This document shows, in pieces, positions 17,338 to 26,477 of a stretch of DNA of 64,000 bases. Positions within the stretch are counted from its first letter, which is position 1. Each line of letters starts with the position of its first letter. This DNA is from Methanolinea sp. (GTDB taxonomy: Archaea; Halobacteriota; Methanomicrobia; Methanomicrobiales; Methanospirillaceae), in the NCBI GenBank assembly GCA_024518585.1, contig JANIHI010000003.1, positions 89,145 through 153,144 of the forward strand, given 5' to 3'. The position numbers were made by a program, and so were the translations under genes. The notes below the pieces were generated by a model, which searched no databases, had not been told where the DNA came from, and saw nothing but the letters and a program-made list of their open reading frames with translations.

Positions 17338-17844
17338 TCAGAGGAGTGCGGTGGTGATCCCGATGACCCCGGACTGGATGATGACGGCAGTCGCGATGAT
17401 GACCCCGGCCATCTCCAGTGCCACCGCCACGTTGCCCTTCTTGATCTCCTCGAACTCCTCGACACCCTTCGTAAGCCTGTCGAGGATGGAGAGGGCAAGG
17501 TAGATCGCACCAATGGCAAGGACGATCCCGAGGATCAATTGCAGGAAGGCAACGCCGATTGCCGTGATCCCGTCAAGGGAGAGGAGACCCACCGAGAGGG
17601 CCTTGGAGATCCCGACCGAGATGCCCGATACACCGGACTGTACCACGAGGGCGATGGCAAAGAAGACGGATGCAACGATGATCCCGACCGCCACGTTGCC
17701 CTTGGCAAGTTCCTTTTCTTCATCGATACCCTTGGTGATCCGTGAGAGCACGGAAAACCCGATATACAACGCGACGACTGCCAGCAGGATGGCAATGACA
17801 AGCTGTATAATACCAATGACTGCGTTTGCCCATAACATGTTCAA
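17338..17844 (-). CDS. Tandem DUF350 membrane protein
   Basis: A 168-residue membrane protein built from two DUF350 (YjfL/UPF0719-type) halves. Each half has two helices linked by a conserved polar segment: ITKGIDEEKELAKGNVAVGI in the first and LTKGVEEFEEIKKGNVAVAL in the second, each followed by an alanine-rich helix ending in VQSGVSG or IQSGVIG. The internal duplication is clear. Function is unknown. The ATG has a GGGTGATTGAAC ribosome binding site and an AT-rich promoter region upstream (near 17885-17895). Confidence 0.85.
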   Translation of the reverse strand: MNMLWANAVIGIIQLVIAILLAVVALYIGFSVLSRITKGIDEEKELAKGNVAVGIIVASVFFAIALVVQSGVSGISVGISKALSVGLLSLDGITAIGVAFLQLILGIVLAIGAIYLALSILDRLTKGVEEFEEIKKGNVAVALEMAGVIIATAVIIQSGVIGITTALL

Positions 17845-18168
17845 TCACCCTAACTAAATTTCCTCACTATATCTCCCTACCCAATAATTAATCTATCGTG
17901 GCTCCATTCTGTGAATAGGACCTTTTTTCACGGTATCCTTCCTCAGGGGAAAAACAAGTTCCACCCCGGCCGTGACTTCCCCCCATAATAGGGAGGGCCC
18001 GTCCCGAAAGGGATCAGTCCCGGGAAACCGATAGGGGGACCCCCGGGATCAGGCGGGGGCATTCCTGCCGGGAAGGATAGACTCACTTTCCCGGGATGGG
18101 CACCTGCGGTCTGGATTTTTTGGTTTTCCAGGGGAAATGGAGGAAAATTTCAGGCAATTTGGGGGAAA

Positions 18169-18179
18169 AATTTATAATC
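18169..18179 (+). promoter_or_regulatory. Probable TATA box for the surface-protein gene pair
   Basis: AATTTATAATC lies about 170 bp before the ATG at 18342, implying a leader of some 140 nt. The rest of the 497-bp gap from 17845 shows nothing else I can assign. Confidence 0.5.
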
Positions 18180-18199
18180 TAAAAAAGGAGAGGGTTTTT

Positions 18200-18341
18200 A
18201 AACAGGAATCTGATCAGAAAAATCCATCCTGTAGCCGGACGTGGAGTGCCACGAGGGTGGAAGTCGGGGTCCTCTCGAGGTGGCGGGACAGTACTTCCCC
18301 GGATGGTCTGCCATGTCCCGGTGATATCGGAGGCTAAATTC
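18200..18341 (+). promoter_or_regulatory. Long structured leader of the surface-protein mRNA
   Basis: Two inverted repeats are visible: ACAGGA (18202-18207) with TCCTGT (18227-18232), and CGTGG (18240-18244) with CCACG (18249-18253). A GGAGG ribosome binding site ends the leader eight bases before the ATG. Most genes here have short leaders, so this one may carry post-transcriptional control; that is inference. Confidence 0.35.
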
Positions 18342-21300
18342 ATGTCATTAGGTCTGCGCAGTATAATCCTATTTGGTGTCCTCGCCCTGTTCCTGTCAGC
18401 GACCGTCATTGCGGTCCCTGCCGGTACCCCTGTCTCTGTCGATGTCTCAGGGATACCCCTCGTGTTCATTGCAAACGAGGGACAGGCCGGCGAGGAAGTA
18501 CTCTACCATGCAAACGCTCCCGGGCATTCCATTTACTTCCTGAAGGATGCAATGGTCTGTCTCCTCCCGCGAAAAGAAGGGGGTGCCCCTGCACTCATCA
18601 GGGTGAGCCTCGACGGGTATGACCCCCTCCTTTCGGTCACGGCAGAGGAGAAGCTCCCGGGAACGGCAAACTTCCTGGTCGGCAATGACCCCCAGGCATG
18701 GGTCAGGAATGTCCCCACGTACGGGAAAGTGAGGTATAGTGGCATCCTCCCCGGTGTTGATATTGTCTACTACGGCACACAAGGTGTCCTGAAACGGGAC
18801 ATCATCCTCGCACCGGGCGTTGACCCCTCCACCATCCGGTTCCGCTACACCGGCCAGGAGACCCTCGCCCTTGACGACGAGGGAAACCTCCTCGTGGAAA
18901 CGACCGGGGGCAGGATCAGGGAGGCGGCACCCCTCTGTTACCAGTTGAAGGGGGGAGAGGAAGTGCCCGTCTCGTGCAGGTATGTCCTTTCCGGTGACGG
19001 TCTTGTTGGTTTCAGTATCGGGACCTACGACCCTGCCCTGCCGCTTGTCATCGATCCTTACCTTGACTTCTCGACGTACCTGGGAGGAGCCCGGGAGGAC
19101 CGCGGGTATGCCGTTGCCGTCGATTCCCTGGGAAGCACGTATGTCACGGGCGGCACGCAGTCGATCGACTTTCCCTACCCGTCATGGAAGGCCCGGTACC
19201 AGGAGTTCCCCGGGGGAGCCATGGATGTCTTTGTCACCAAGATCGAGCCCGACGGCCTTGCCCTCAATTACTCGACGTACATCGGGGGACGCAACGATGA
19301 TGTGGGATTCGGGATTACCGTGAACGAATCTGGTTTTGCCTACATCACAGGATATACAATATCGCCGGATTACCCCGTTTTAAAAGCTTTTCAGGACAAT
19401 ATAAGTTACAGCGGGAGTTGTTGTTCATCTTCTGATGCCTTCATCTCTGTTCTTGCCCCCGAGGGCAACGACCTCGAGTTTTCGTCGTTCCTGGGCGGGA
19501 ACATGACCGATGTCGGCCGGGCAATCGCTCTCAACAGCACGGGCCAGGCAGTTTTGACAGGATACACCGGCTCATGGGACTTCCCGACTACGACGGGAGC
19601 ATATGACCGAACCTTGAATGGGACGTGGGACGCCTTCGTTACCGGGATATCCTACGATGGATCGGTATCCACCATCGGATTCTCAACATTCCTGGGGGGA
19701 GAAAACACCGATAAAGCATTCGGGATTGCCCTGGGTCCCAATAATGATATTTTTGTTACGGGATTGACCCAGTCGATGTTCTTCCCCGTGAAATTATGGA
19801 AACAGAGGTTCTTATCGGGGTCCCAGGACGCATTCGTGACCCGTCTGGCTCCTGACGCCAGTGACATCATCTCGTCGACATACCTTGGAGGTTTTAACGA
19901 CGAGAGCGGAAACGGAATTGCCGTCGATAACCAAACGGCAATGTACGTGACAGGGTTCACGAGGTCAGAGGATTTCCCTGTTTTCCCCAAATCACCCTAT
20001 GGCACGGCTTTCCAGTCACGCCTTGGCGGCCTCCAGGACGCCTTCCTGACAAAGTTCAACCCCGGCGGGACATCCCTCAACTTCTCCACGTACCTGGGCG
20101 GGTCCCAGGTCGAGGAGGGCACGGGAATAGCGGTTGACGGCATGGGATCTGCATACGTCACGGGCTATACCGATTCCCTGAATTTCCCTGTGAAAAATGC
20201 GGTCCAGTCGACCCTCAACTCCTACACCTACGATGCTTTCGTCTCCCGGTTCTATCCCAATGGCACTGCAGTCATGTATTCGACGTACCTCGGCGGCAGG
20301 CTGGATGACAGGGCCATGGGGATCGCGCTCCTGGGGAGCAATGCAACCGTTGCCGGGTGGACAGAATCTGCGAACTTCCCGGTGAAAAATGCCATCCAGT
20401 CGGGTTTTGCCGGAGTCTCTGATGCATTCGTTGCCCGGATCGTCTCTGTCCCGCCGGTAGCAAACTTCACCGCCGAGGCAAACGGCGTGGAAAACTATAC
20501 CCTCATCAAGGGTCTGCCCCCGCTGCGTGTCAACTTCACCGATCTCTCCACCGGTGAACCGACAGCCTGGTCATGGCTCCTGGGAGACGGGAATACCTCG
20601 TCCCAGCAGAACCCGAGCCACACGTATTACACCGGGAACTGGACGGTCAACCTGACGGCAAGTAACCTGGACGGGAGCAACTCGACAGGCAAGTACTGGT
20701 ACATCCAGGTCGGTGCGCCACTCATTGTGAACTTCTCGGCGGCAAACGTCTCGGGTGTCCCCTGCACCTTCTGCCAGGGCCAGGTCCCCTTCGGCGTGAA
20801 CTTCACCGACCTCACGAACGATACCCCGATCGCATGGAACTGGAGTTTCGGTGACGGGAACTTCAGCACGGACCAGCACACCAACTGGACGTACCACATC
20901 CCCGGGCTCTATAATGTCACCCTGATCGCGACGAACGACTATGGCTCCAACAGCACAACGAAGTGGGGACTCGTCGAAGCGGGAGACGTCCCGACCGCCA
21001 ATTTCACCGCCAACGTGACCTCCGGTATCGCACCCCTCGCAGTCCAGTTCACGGACCTCTCAACGGCAATTCCTGCAATCTCCTCCTGGAACTGGACGTT
21101 TGGCGACGGGTCACCCAACGGGACGACAAAGAACCCTGTCCATGTGTTCACAGCGATGGGGAACTATACCGTCAATCTCACGGTCCGCAACCTCTGGGGC
21201 AACGGCACGATGTCCCGGTTCGAGTACATCAGGGTCGGCGAGATACCCGTGGCCGATTTCACCGCTGAACCAACCAGCATCGTTGAATCCCAGGCGGTCA

Positions 21301-22136
21301 ATTTCACGGACCTCTCCACGGGATACCCGACCTGGTGGTTCTGGAACTTTGGCGACGGCCAGACAGAGAACAGGACGGGTAACCTCACATTCAACCACAC
21401 GTATGCCCATGCGGGGAACTACACCGTCTCCCTGACGGCCGGAAACGAGTTCGGGAGCAGCACAAAGACACGGCCACGTTACATCTTCGTAGCCGGGAAC
21501 GCAACGGTGGCAAACCTGACATTTGTCCCGTCGTCTGCGATCATCCCCACCAACTCCACGACGGCAATGAAGCTCATCCTTGAGAAGGCGGAGAGGGGCC
21601 TCTCGGGTTACAATATCACCATCTACTTCGTGAACCCCTCTGCGGCTGACATGGTGGCGTTCCACCTGCCTTCGTGGGTCAACCCTGCGTTTGCCCTCAA
21701 CAGCACGGTACCCGCCTCCTCCGTCTGGTTGAAGGTCTCGGATATCGCTGACGTCATCAGGCCGGGGGCAACGAATGTCGAACTTGCTCTCTTCAACAGC
21801 ACCGGGAAGACGCCCATGGCGACGACGATAAACGTGACAGTGACCCAGATCGACACCGATACAGGGGATATCGTCCATACCTACCTCAACCCTGCCCAGG
21901 TCACGATCGTTGCCCTCCTCCCGCTTCCCGGCCATGCCAATCCCCCAACGGATCCGTTCCATGACGGAGTCTACTGGGATGTCAATGGGAACGGGCGTAT
22001 CGACTTCGATGACGTCGTCCAGTACTTCCTCTTCCTCGAGTGGATCCAGGACAACGAACCGATCAGCCTGTTTGACTACAACGACAACGGCCGGATTGAC
22101 TTTGATGACCTCTTCATCCTCTTTACGATGGTCTAG
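18342..22136 (+). CDS. Secreted surface protein: SBBP propeller, four PKD domains, cohesin-like domain, dockerin-like end
   Basis: A 1264-residue exported protein starting MSLGLRSIILFGVLALFLSA (signal peptide). An N-terminal conserved domain (near 35-230) precedes SBBP beta-propeller repeats (near 240-700; the recurring pattern is STYLGG, aspartate-rich turn, GIAVD, YVTGYT). Four PKD domains follow (near 706-1045; WSWLLGDGN, WNWSFGDGN, WNWTFGDGS, WFWNFGDGQ). Then comes a cohesin-like beta domain (near 1054-1190) and two EF-hand/dockerin-type repeats at the end (DVNGNGRIDFDD, DYNDNGRIDFDD). The start has a GGAGG ribosome binding site. It is followed after 9 bp by a protein whose N-terminal domain resembles its cohesin-like domain. 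Likely a cell-surface or extracellular assembly component; the ligand is unknown. Confidence 0.9.
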   Translation: MSLGLRSIILFGVLALFLSATVIAVPAGTPVSVDVSGIPLVFIANEGQAGEEVLYHANAPGHSIYFLKDAMVCLLPRKEGGAPALIRVSLDGYDPLLSVTAEEKLPGTANFLVGNDPQAWVRNVPTYGKVRYSGILPGVDIVYYGTQGVLKRDIILAPGVDPSTIRFRYTGQETLALDDEGNLLVETTGGRIREAAPLCYQLKGGEEVPVSCRYVLSGDGLVGFSIGTYDPALPLVIDPYLDFSTYLGGAREDRGYAVAVDSLGSTYVTGGTQSIDFPYPSWKARYQEFPGGAMDVFVTKIEPDGLALNYSTYIGGRNDDVGFGITVNESGFAYITGYTISPDYPVLKAFQDNISYSGSCCSSSDAFISVLAPEGNDLEFSSFLGGNMTDVGRAIALNSTGQAVLTGYTGSWDFPTTTGAYDRTLNGTWDAFVTGISYDGSVSTIGFSTFLGGENTDKAFGIALGPNNDIFVTGLTQSMFFPVKLWKQRFLSGSQDAFVTRLAPDASDIISSTYLGGFNDESGNGIAVDNQTAMYVTGFTRSEDFPVFPKSPYGTAFQSRLGGLQDAFLTKFNPGGTSLNFSTYLGGSQVEEGTGIAVDGMGSAYVTGYTDSLNFPVKNAVQSTLNSYTYDAFVSRFYPNGTAVMYSTYLGGRLDDRAMGIALLGSNATVAGWTESANFPVKNAIQSGFAGVSDAFVARIVSVPPVANFTAEANGVENYTLIKGLPPLRVNFTDLSTGEPTAWSWLLGDGNTSSQQNPSHTYYTGNWTVNLTASNLDGSNSTGKYWYIQVGAPLIVNFSAANVSGVPCTFCQGQVPFGVNFTDLTNDTPIAWNWSFGDGNFSTDQHTNWTYHIPGLYNVTLIATNDYGSNSTTKWGLVEAGDVPTANFTANVTSGIAPLAVQFTDLSTAIPAISSWNWTFGDGSPNGTTKNPVHVFTAMGNYTVNLTVRNLWGNGTMSRFEYIRVGEIPVADFTAEPTSIVESQAVNFTDLSTGYPTWWFWNFGDGQTENRTGNLTFNHTYAHAGNYTVSLTAGNEFGSSTKTRPRYIFVAGNATVANLTFVPSSAIIPTNSTTAMKLILEKAERGLSGYNITIYFVNPSAADMVAFHLPSWVNPAFALNSTVPASSVWLKVSDIADVIRPGATNVELALFNSTGKTPMATTINVTVTQIDTDTGDIVHTYLNPAQVTIVALLPLPGHANPPTDPFHDGVYWDVNGNGRIDFDDVVQYFLFLEWIQDNEPISLFDYNDNGRIDFDDLFILFTMV

Positions 22137-22145
22137 GAGGGAGCA

Positions 22146-23450
22146 ATGATACTCACCGAATGGCAAAAACTGGCACTCGTGGCAGCATGCATCTGCATGC
22201 TTGCCATTCCCGGGCTGGCAACGACCGTGACGGTCGGTTCCGCCACGGTTCCTGGAGCAGGGACGACTGTTCCCATCAATGTGACCGCCGACAACTTCCC
22301 CAACGGCCTTTCGGGGTACAGCATGAACGTGTCTGTGGCATCTCCTGCCGTTGCAGAAATAACGGGAGTGACGTTCCCTTCATGGGCGTCATTGAGCATC
22401 CATTCCCCCCTCCCATCCGGTGAAGTGTCGGTCCGTGCTTCTGACCTTGCTCAGGCGGTTGGGCCAGGGGCATCCAATGTTCTCCTGGTGACGGTCACGG
22501 TCCGCGGCAAGGCCGCAGGCTCGACACCCATCACCGTGGTGGTAAAAAAGATGGACCCGGACGGTGCTGGTGATCCGATCCTCCCCACCATTGTCGCAGG
22601 GACGGTCACCGTGGGCGGGACCCCCACACCGACCGCAACACCGACGTCCACACCCACACCAACACAGACCGCGACACCGACTGCAACACTGACGTCCACA
22701 CCCACACCAACACCGACCCCCACGTCAACACCGACCGCGACACCGACTGCAACACCGACGTCCACACCCACACCAACACCGACCCCCACGTCAACACCGA
22801 CTGCGACACCGACTGCAACACTGACGTCCACACCCACACCAACACCGACTCCTACGTCAACACCGACAGTCACTCCCACTCCGACGCCTGTCGACCCGGG
22901 GTACATCACTGTCTTTTCCTATCCCCTGGGGGGAACAGTGTACCTCGATGACGTGGTGATAGGCACAACCCCCCTCCAGGACCGGAGTATCGATCCCGGC
23001 ACCCACACCCTGGTGGCAAAGTACACCGGCTACCAGGACTACTCAGCAACCATCACGGTCAGTCCCGGGCAGCACTTCAAGCTCCCCCTCATCATCTTCT
23101 TAAAGGGCCAGCCGACGCGTCCCCCGACGACCATACCGACCATCCCGGTAACGAGTACCCCCACACCAACGGCGTCTGGCACCGCCACGACCGCCGTCCC
23201 GACGCCAACGGTCACGGGAGGGGGCACGGGGAGTCTGACGGTCAAGACCCTGCCGTCGGGGGCACTCATTTACCTCGATAACCAGCCGAAAGGAACAACC
23301 CCCGCAACGATCTCCAACATCCCCGCCGGGGACCACGAGCTGAAGCTCATCAAGCAGGGGTATAAGACGAGTGTCCGGACCGTGCGGATACAATCCGGGA
23401 TAACAACGACACTCCCCCTGATTGTCCTCTCTCCGCAAAGGCTGTTCTGA
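22146..23450 (+). CDS. Secreted cohesin-like / Pro-Thr linker / PEGA protein
   Basis: A 434-residue exported protein: signal peptide (about 1-25, ending PGLATT), a cohesin-like beta domain (about 26-155; [20 protein letters not shown], then [18 protein letters not shown]), a Thr/Pro-rich linker (about 158-255) made by a 66-bp tandem repeat, and two PEGA domains (about 256-325 and 360-430; [20 protein letters not shown] and [20 protein letters not shown]) joined by a second Pro/Thr linker. It starts 9 bp after the dockerin-ended protein with an AGGAGGGAGC ribosome binding site. There is no C-terminal membrane anchor, so how it stays at the surface is unclear. The pair may bind each other by a cohesin-dockerin contact (inference). 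Confidence 0.87.
   Translation: MILTEWQKLALVAACICMLAIPGLATTVTVGSATVPGAGTTVPINVTADNFPNGLSGYSMNVSVASPAVAEITGVTFPSWASLSIHSPLPSGEVSVRASDLAQAVGPGASNVLLVTVTVRGKAAGSTPITVVVKKMDPDGAGDPILPTIVAGTVTVGGTPTPTATPTSTPTPTQTATPTATLTSTPTPTPTPTSTPTATPTATPTSTPTPTPTPTSTPTATPTATLTSTPTPTPTPTSTPTVTPTPTPVDPGYITVFSYPLGGTVYLDDVVIGTTPLQDRSIDPGTHTLVAKYTGYQDYSATITVSPGQHFKLPLIIFLKGQPTRPPTTIPTIPVTSTPTPTASGTATTAVPTPTVTGGGTGSLTVKTLPSGALIYLDNQPKGTTPATISNIPAGDHELKLIKQGYKTSVRTVRIQSGITTTLPLIVLSPQRLF
22677..22874 (+). repeat. 66-bp tandem repeat (three units) encoding the Thr/Pro linker
   Basis: Three consecutive 66-bp units begin at 22677, 22743 and 22809 with CCGACTGCAACAC and differ at only a few positions; a partial unit of about 48 bp precedes them. 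Each unit encodes 22 residues of alternating Thr-Pro with Ser and Ala. Such arrays change copy number easily, so linker length may vary between strains. Confidence 0.92.
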
Positions 23451-23678
23451 TACACTACCCCATTTTTACTCTCTCCGCTTTTTCGTGCGGGTCGGTCAGG
23501 ATCTCAGGAGGGAACTTTCCAGTCCCCGGTCTGTTATCAAATGGCTTCGCGGGTATCCCGTCAGGCACGCCCCCTGCAGTGTCCCTGGCCAGCTGTTCCT
23601 TATGGAGCCCGGGGTGGGCTAGTGGAGTTATTGGGATTCTTTCCCTTGAGAAGAAGAGGCGTGTGACGGAAATATTCT

Positions 23679-25904
23679 TCAGTCATCCCGATCGAGCGTT
23701 GCAGCAACAACGCACTGCCCAAAGGAGATACAGCCGTCGCCGAGCGGGTAGGAGGGGTTCATGTGGAAGGTGAGTCCCGCCGCCGTCACCTCGTCCCGGA
23801 TGGTCTCCCGGATGGCCCTGTTATAGGCAACGCCCCCGGAGAGGGCGACGAGCGGGATATCCCTCTCTGTTGCCGCATGGATCGCGAGGCCCGCGATCCC
23901 CCGGGCGAGGTTAAACTGGAAAGAGGCCGCGATCGACCGGAGGTCAGCCCCGTCCTTTGCCCTCTTCGCCTCCAAAAGAGCCTTTTTAAGGAGGCCCCTC
24001 GTCGAGAGGACCTCTCTTCGCCCCTCCCTCTCATAGGCGAGGTCCCATGCCTCGACCCTTCCCCCGATGGCAAAGGACTCAAGTTTCATTGCCGGTTCGC
24101 CGTCATAGGTCCTCTCCCGGCAGACTCCCAGGAGCGACGACACGGCATCGAGAACCCTGCCGGTGCTTGACGTCGGGACGACGTTGAGGTTCTGCCGGAG
24201 CTGGGTCTCGAGGAACGAGAGCTCGACATCGGTCCACCCCCTCGCGGCAAGGATCTCGGTCACCTCCGGTTCGGGGAGAATCCCATAAAGCATCCTCTCC
24301 GGGTACCGCGTCGCGAGGTCACCGCCTGGCATGGGGACGACCTCGAGGTGGCCGATGCGCTCGTACGAGGCCGGCGAACCCACGAAGACCTCTCCGCCCC
24401 AGACAGTCCCGTCTTCCCCGTAACCGACACCATCTATCGCTATCCCGACGCAGGTCTCGCGGGTTGTCGCCGCGATGTGGGCCTGGTGGTGCTGGACGGG
24501 GACGAGGGTTGCTCCCCACCGGTCTGCAAGTTCGCGTGCAGACCGGGTTGAGAGGAACTGGGGGTGGGCGTCGTGGGCGATGATTTCAAACCCCTCCCCC
24601 AGGAAACGGCAGAAGGTCTCTATTGTCTCCCGGTGGTAGGCATAGGTCTGGGGGTTCCGCACGTTGCCCACGTGGGGGGATGTCGTGGAAAAGCCATCGC
24701 GGTAGACCGTCACGTTCGCGTTCAGTTCCGGGCCAACGGCGAGGATCGAACGTTTCCCAAGATCGATTGCCGTCCGGAGCGGGGCAATCCCCCGGGAGAG
24801 GCGGATGATGAAACCATCCCGGACCACCGAATCGTCGCACCTGTTCTGGATCCTGCGGTTGTGGGTGAGGAAGAAGTCGACCTTGTCGTGCATCCGGGCC
24901 ATGGCGGCATCGATCTCGGTGATCATGGGGTACCCCGGCATGTTGGCACTCGTCATGATCAGGAGGGGGTGCGAGAGGTGGGAGAAGAGGAGGTGGTGGA
25001 GACCGGTGTAGGGGAGCATGCACCCGATCGTGTGCAGGTTCGAGATGTCCTGGTGGGCTTCGGGGTCACGCTTTTTCAGGATTACAATAGGTCTTGCGTG
25101 GCCTTTCAACAGCGCCCATTCCCCGGGAGAGACCGTGGCTATCCGGTCGACATGGTCGGGCCTGACCATGACAGCAAAGGGCTGTTCGAACCGCCCGAGC
25201 CGCTTCTTGAGTTCCCCCGCAAGGTTCTCGATGCAGGCCAGGTGGAATCCCCCCATCCCCCGTATCGCAACGATCGAGCCCGCATCGAGCAACGCGGCCG
25301 TCTCCCGGATGACATCGCCGGACGTCACATCGTTGCCGGCGGAGTCAAGCAGGCGCAGGGAGGGACCGCATTTCGCGCAGGCAATTGTCTGGGCATGGTG
25401 ACGACGCGAGCCGGGATCGGTATACTCCGCCCTGCAGGCATGGCAGGGGGGAAACGCGTCCATGGATGTTCTCTCCCTGTCATAGGGCAGGTCGCGGATA
25501 ATGCTGTAGCGGGGACCGCAGTTGACGCACGATGTGCACCAGTACCCCTCGTACCTCCCGCTGGGGGTGGTGATGTCCGAGAGGCACTCGTCGCACGTGG
25601 CAATGTCCGGCGGTATCATCCCGGTAAGGGAACCGGGGTCGCTCTCTGCGATCACGAAGTCTCCGGGAAATGGTCCAGGGTCAGGCAGGACCTCGACCCG
25701 GTCTATCCGGGCCAGGGGCGGTCCCCGCGAGACGAGGGAGAGGAATTCCTCGAACCTCTCGCCGGCGGCCTGCACTTCGACCTCGCTGCCCCTGTTCTTG
25801 ACAAAACCGACGATATCCAGCCTCTTTGCAGCGGCATACACGAAGGGCCGGAAACCGACTCCCTGCACGATTCCCCGTATTTTTATCCGTCCGCTCCTGC
25901 GCAT
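23679..25904 (-). CDS. hypF: Carbamoyltransferase HypF ([NiFe]-hydrogenase maturation)
   Basis: Activates carbamoyl phosphate and passes the carbamoyl group to HypE for the cyanide ligands of [NiFe] hydrogenases. At 741 residues it is full length. Domains in order: acylphosphatase (IRGIVQGVGFRPFVYAAAKR), two zinc-finger clusters (CDECLSD, CTSCVNCGPRYS, CHACRAEY, ACAKCGPS), a YrdC-like domain (IRGMGGFHLACIE, then LPYTGLHHLLF), and a Kae1-like transferase domain (HDAHPQFLSTR, VPVQHHQAHIAA, ALSGGVAYNRAIRE). I prefer the ATG at 25904 over an in-frame TTG at 25913. It stands alone and is divergent from a regulator across 57 bp. The hydrogenase genes lie elsewhere. Confidence 0.96.
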   Translation of the reverse strand: MRRSGRIKIRGIVQGVGFRPFVYAAAKRLDIVGFVKNRGSEVEVQAAGERFEEFLSLVSRGPPLARIDRVEVLPDPGPFPGDFVIAESDPGSLTGMIPPDIATCDECLSDITTPSGRYEGYWCTSCVNCGPRYSIIRDLPYDRERTSMDAFPPCHACRAEYTDPGSRRHHAQTIACAKCGPSLRLLDSAGNDVTSGDVIRETAALLDAGSIVAIRGMGGFHLACIENLAGELKKRLGRFEQPFAVMVRPDHVDRIATVSPGEWALLKGHARPIVILKKRDPEAHQDISNLHTIGCMLPYTGLHHLLFSHLSHPLLIMTSANMPGYPMITEIDAAMARMHDKVDFFLTHNRRIQNRCDDSVVRDGFIIRLSRGIAPLRTAIDLGKRSILAVGPELNANVTVYRDGFSTTSPHVGNVRNPQTYAYHRETIETFCRFLGEGFEIIAHDAHPQFLSTRSARELADRWGATLVPVQHHQAHIAATTRETCVGIAIDGVGYGEDGTVWGGEVFVGSPASYERIGHLEVVPMPGGDLATRYPERMLYGILPEPEVTEILAARGWTDVELSFLETQLRQNLNVVPTSSTGRVLDAVSSLLGVCRERTYDGEPAMKLESFAIGGRVEAWDLAYEREGRREVLSTRGLLKKALLEAKRAKDGADLRSIAASFQFNLARGIAGLAIHAATERDIPLVALSGGVAYNRAIRETIRDEVTAAGLTFHMNPSYPLGDGCISFGQCVVAATLDRDD

Positions 25905-25961
25905 GCCGTTCAAACAAAGATTTATTGATTTATCCTGCCATATAATAATAGGGTTTTACCA
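25905..25961. promoter_or_regulatory. Divergent AT-rich promoter region (hypF / regulator)
   Basis: This 57-bp gap contains GATTTATCC (25928-25936, plus strand, about 30 bp before the GTG at 25962) and AATAAATC on the minus strand about 25 bp before the hypF ATG. Both genes may have leaderless transcripts from overlapping promoters, so they could compete or be co-regulated. Confidence 0.45.
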
Positions 25962-26477
25962 GTGACCGGCCATATACGGATAGTCAACGATCCCGTGGAC
26001 CTCGTGCCCCTTCTCATCACTTTTCACAATGCGACCTACAAGAAGGTCTACGATCTGTTGACCAGGTCCTGGATGACAGAGGAGGAGCTCTGCTCCCATG
26101 TCACCGACGGGGACGTGGGACAGTGCCTCATGGTCCTCAAGAAGGGCAGCCTGGTCGAAGAGCAATGGAGGATGCCTGGTCCCGGCCAGAAACCTCTGAA
26201 GGAATACCGGGCGACCTACAACCGGTTCCGGGCAAATTTCCAGTGCAATTTCAACGATCTCTCCGACCTCCTCTTTATCGCCGTCTCCAACGACGAGTAC
26301 CTCCGGTCCCTGGTCGACAGGGTCGAAGAGGAGCTGCGTGCAGGCAACACGTCCATCAATGACATCGCACGCAAGTTCGGGGTCAATCCTGTCTTCATCA
26401 AGGGGCTGGCCAAGCGCATCCCCCACCTCGACGTGAAGGGACAGGGGCTGGTTCTCCTTGACCGAAACACGTACTGA
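25962..26477 (+). CDS. Winged-helix transcriptional regulator, ArsR-like
   Basis: A 171-residue soluble protein. The N-terminal third (VPLLITFHNATYKKVYDLL, then SWMTEEELCSHVTDGDVGQC) looks like a winged helix; the middle (YRATYNRFRANFQCNFNDLS) and a helical C-terminal part (INDIARKFGVNPVFIKGLAK) are typical of a methanogen-specific regulator family I know only as ArsR-like. It starts with GTG. It overlaps the next gene by 20 bp and so belongs to a three-gene operon ending in a helicase. Its target is unknown. Confidence 0.72.
   Translation: MTGHIRIVNDPVDLVPLLITFHNATYKKVYDLLTRSWMTEEELCSHVTDGDVGQCLMVLKKGSLVEEQWRMPGPGQKPLKEYRATYNRFRANFQCNFNDLSDLLFIAVSNDEYLRSLVDRVEEELRAGNTSINDIARKFGVNPVFIKGLAKRIPHLDVKGQGLVLLDRNTY

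Noticed and set aside
22620..22885. Regularly spaced repeat that could suggest a CRISPR array
   Set aside because: The repeats are contiguous, in frame and encode a Thr/Pro linker; there are no unique spacers and no cas genes.
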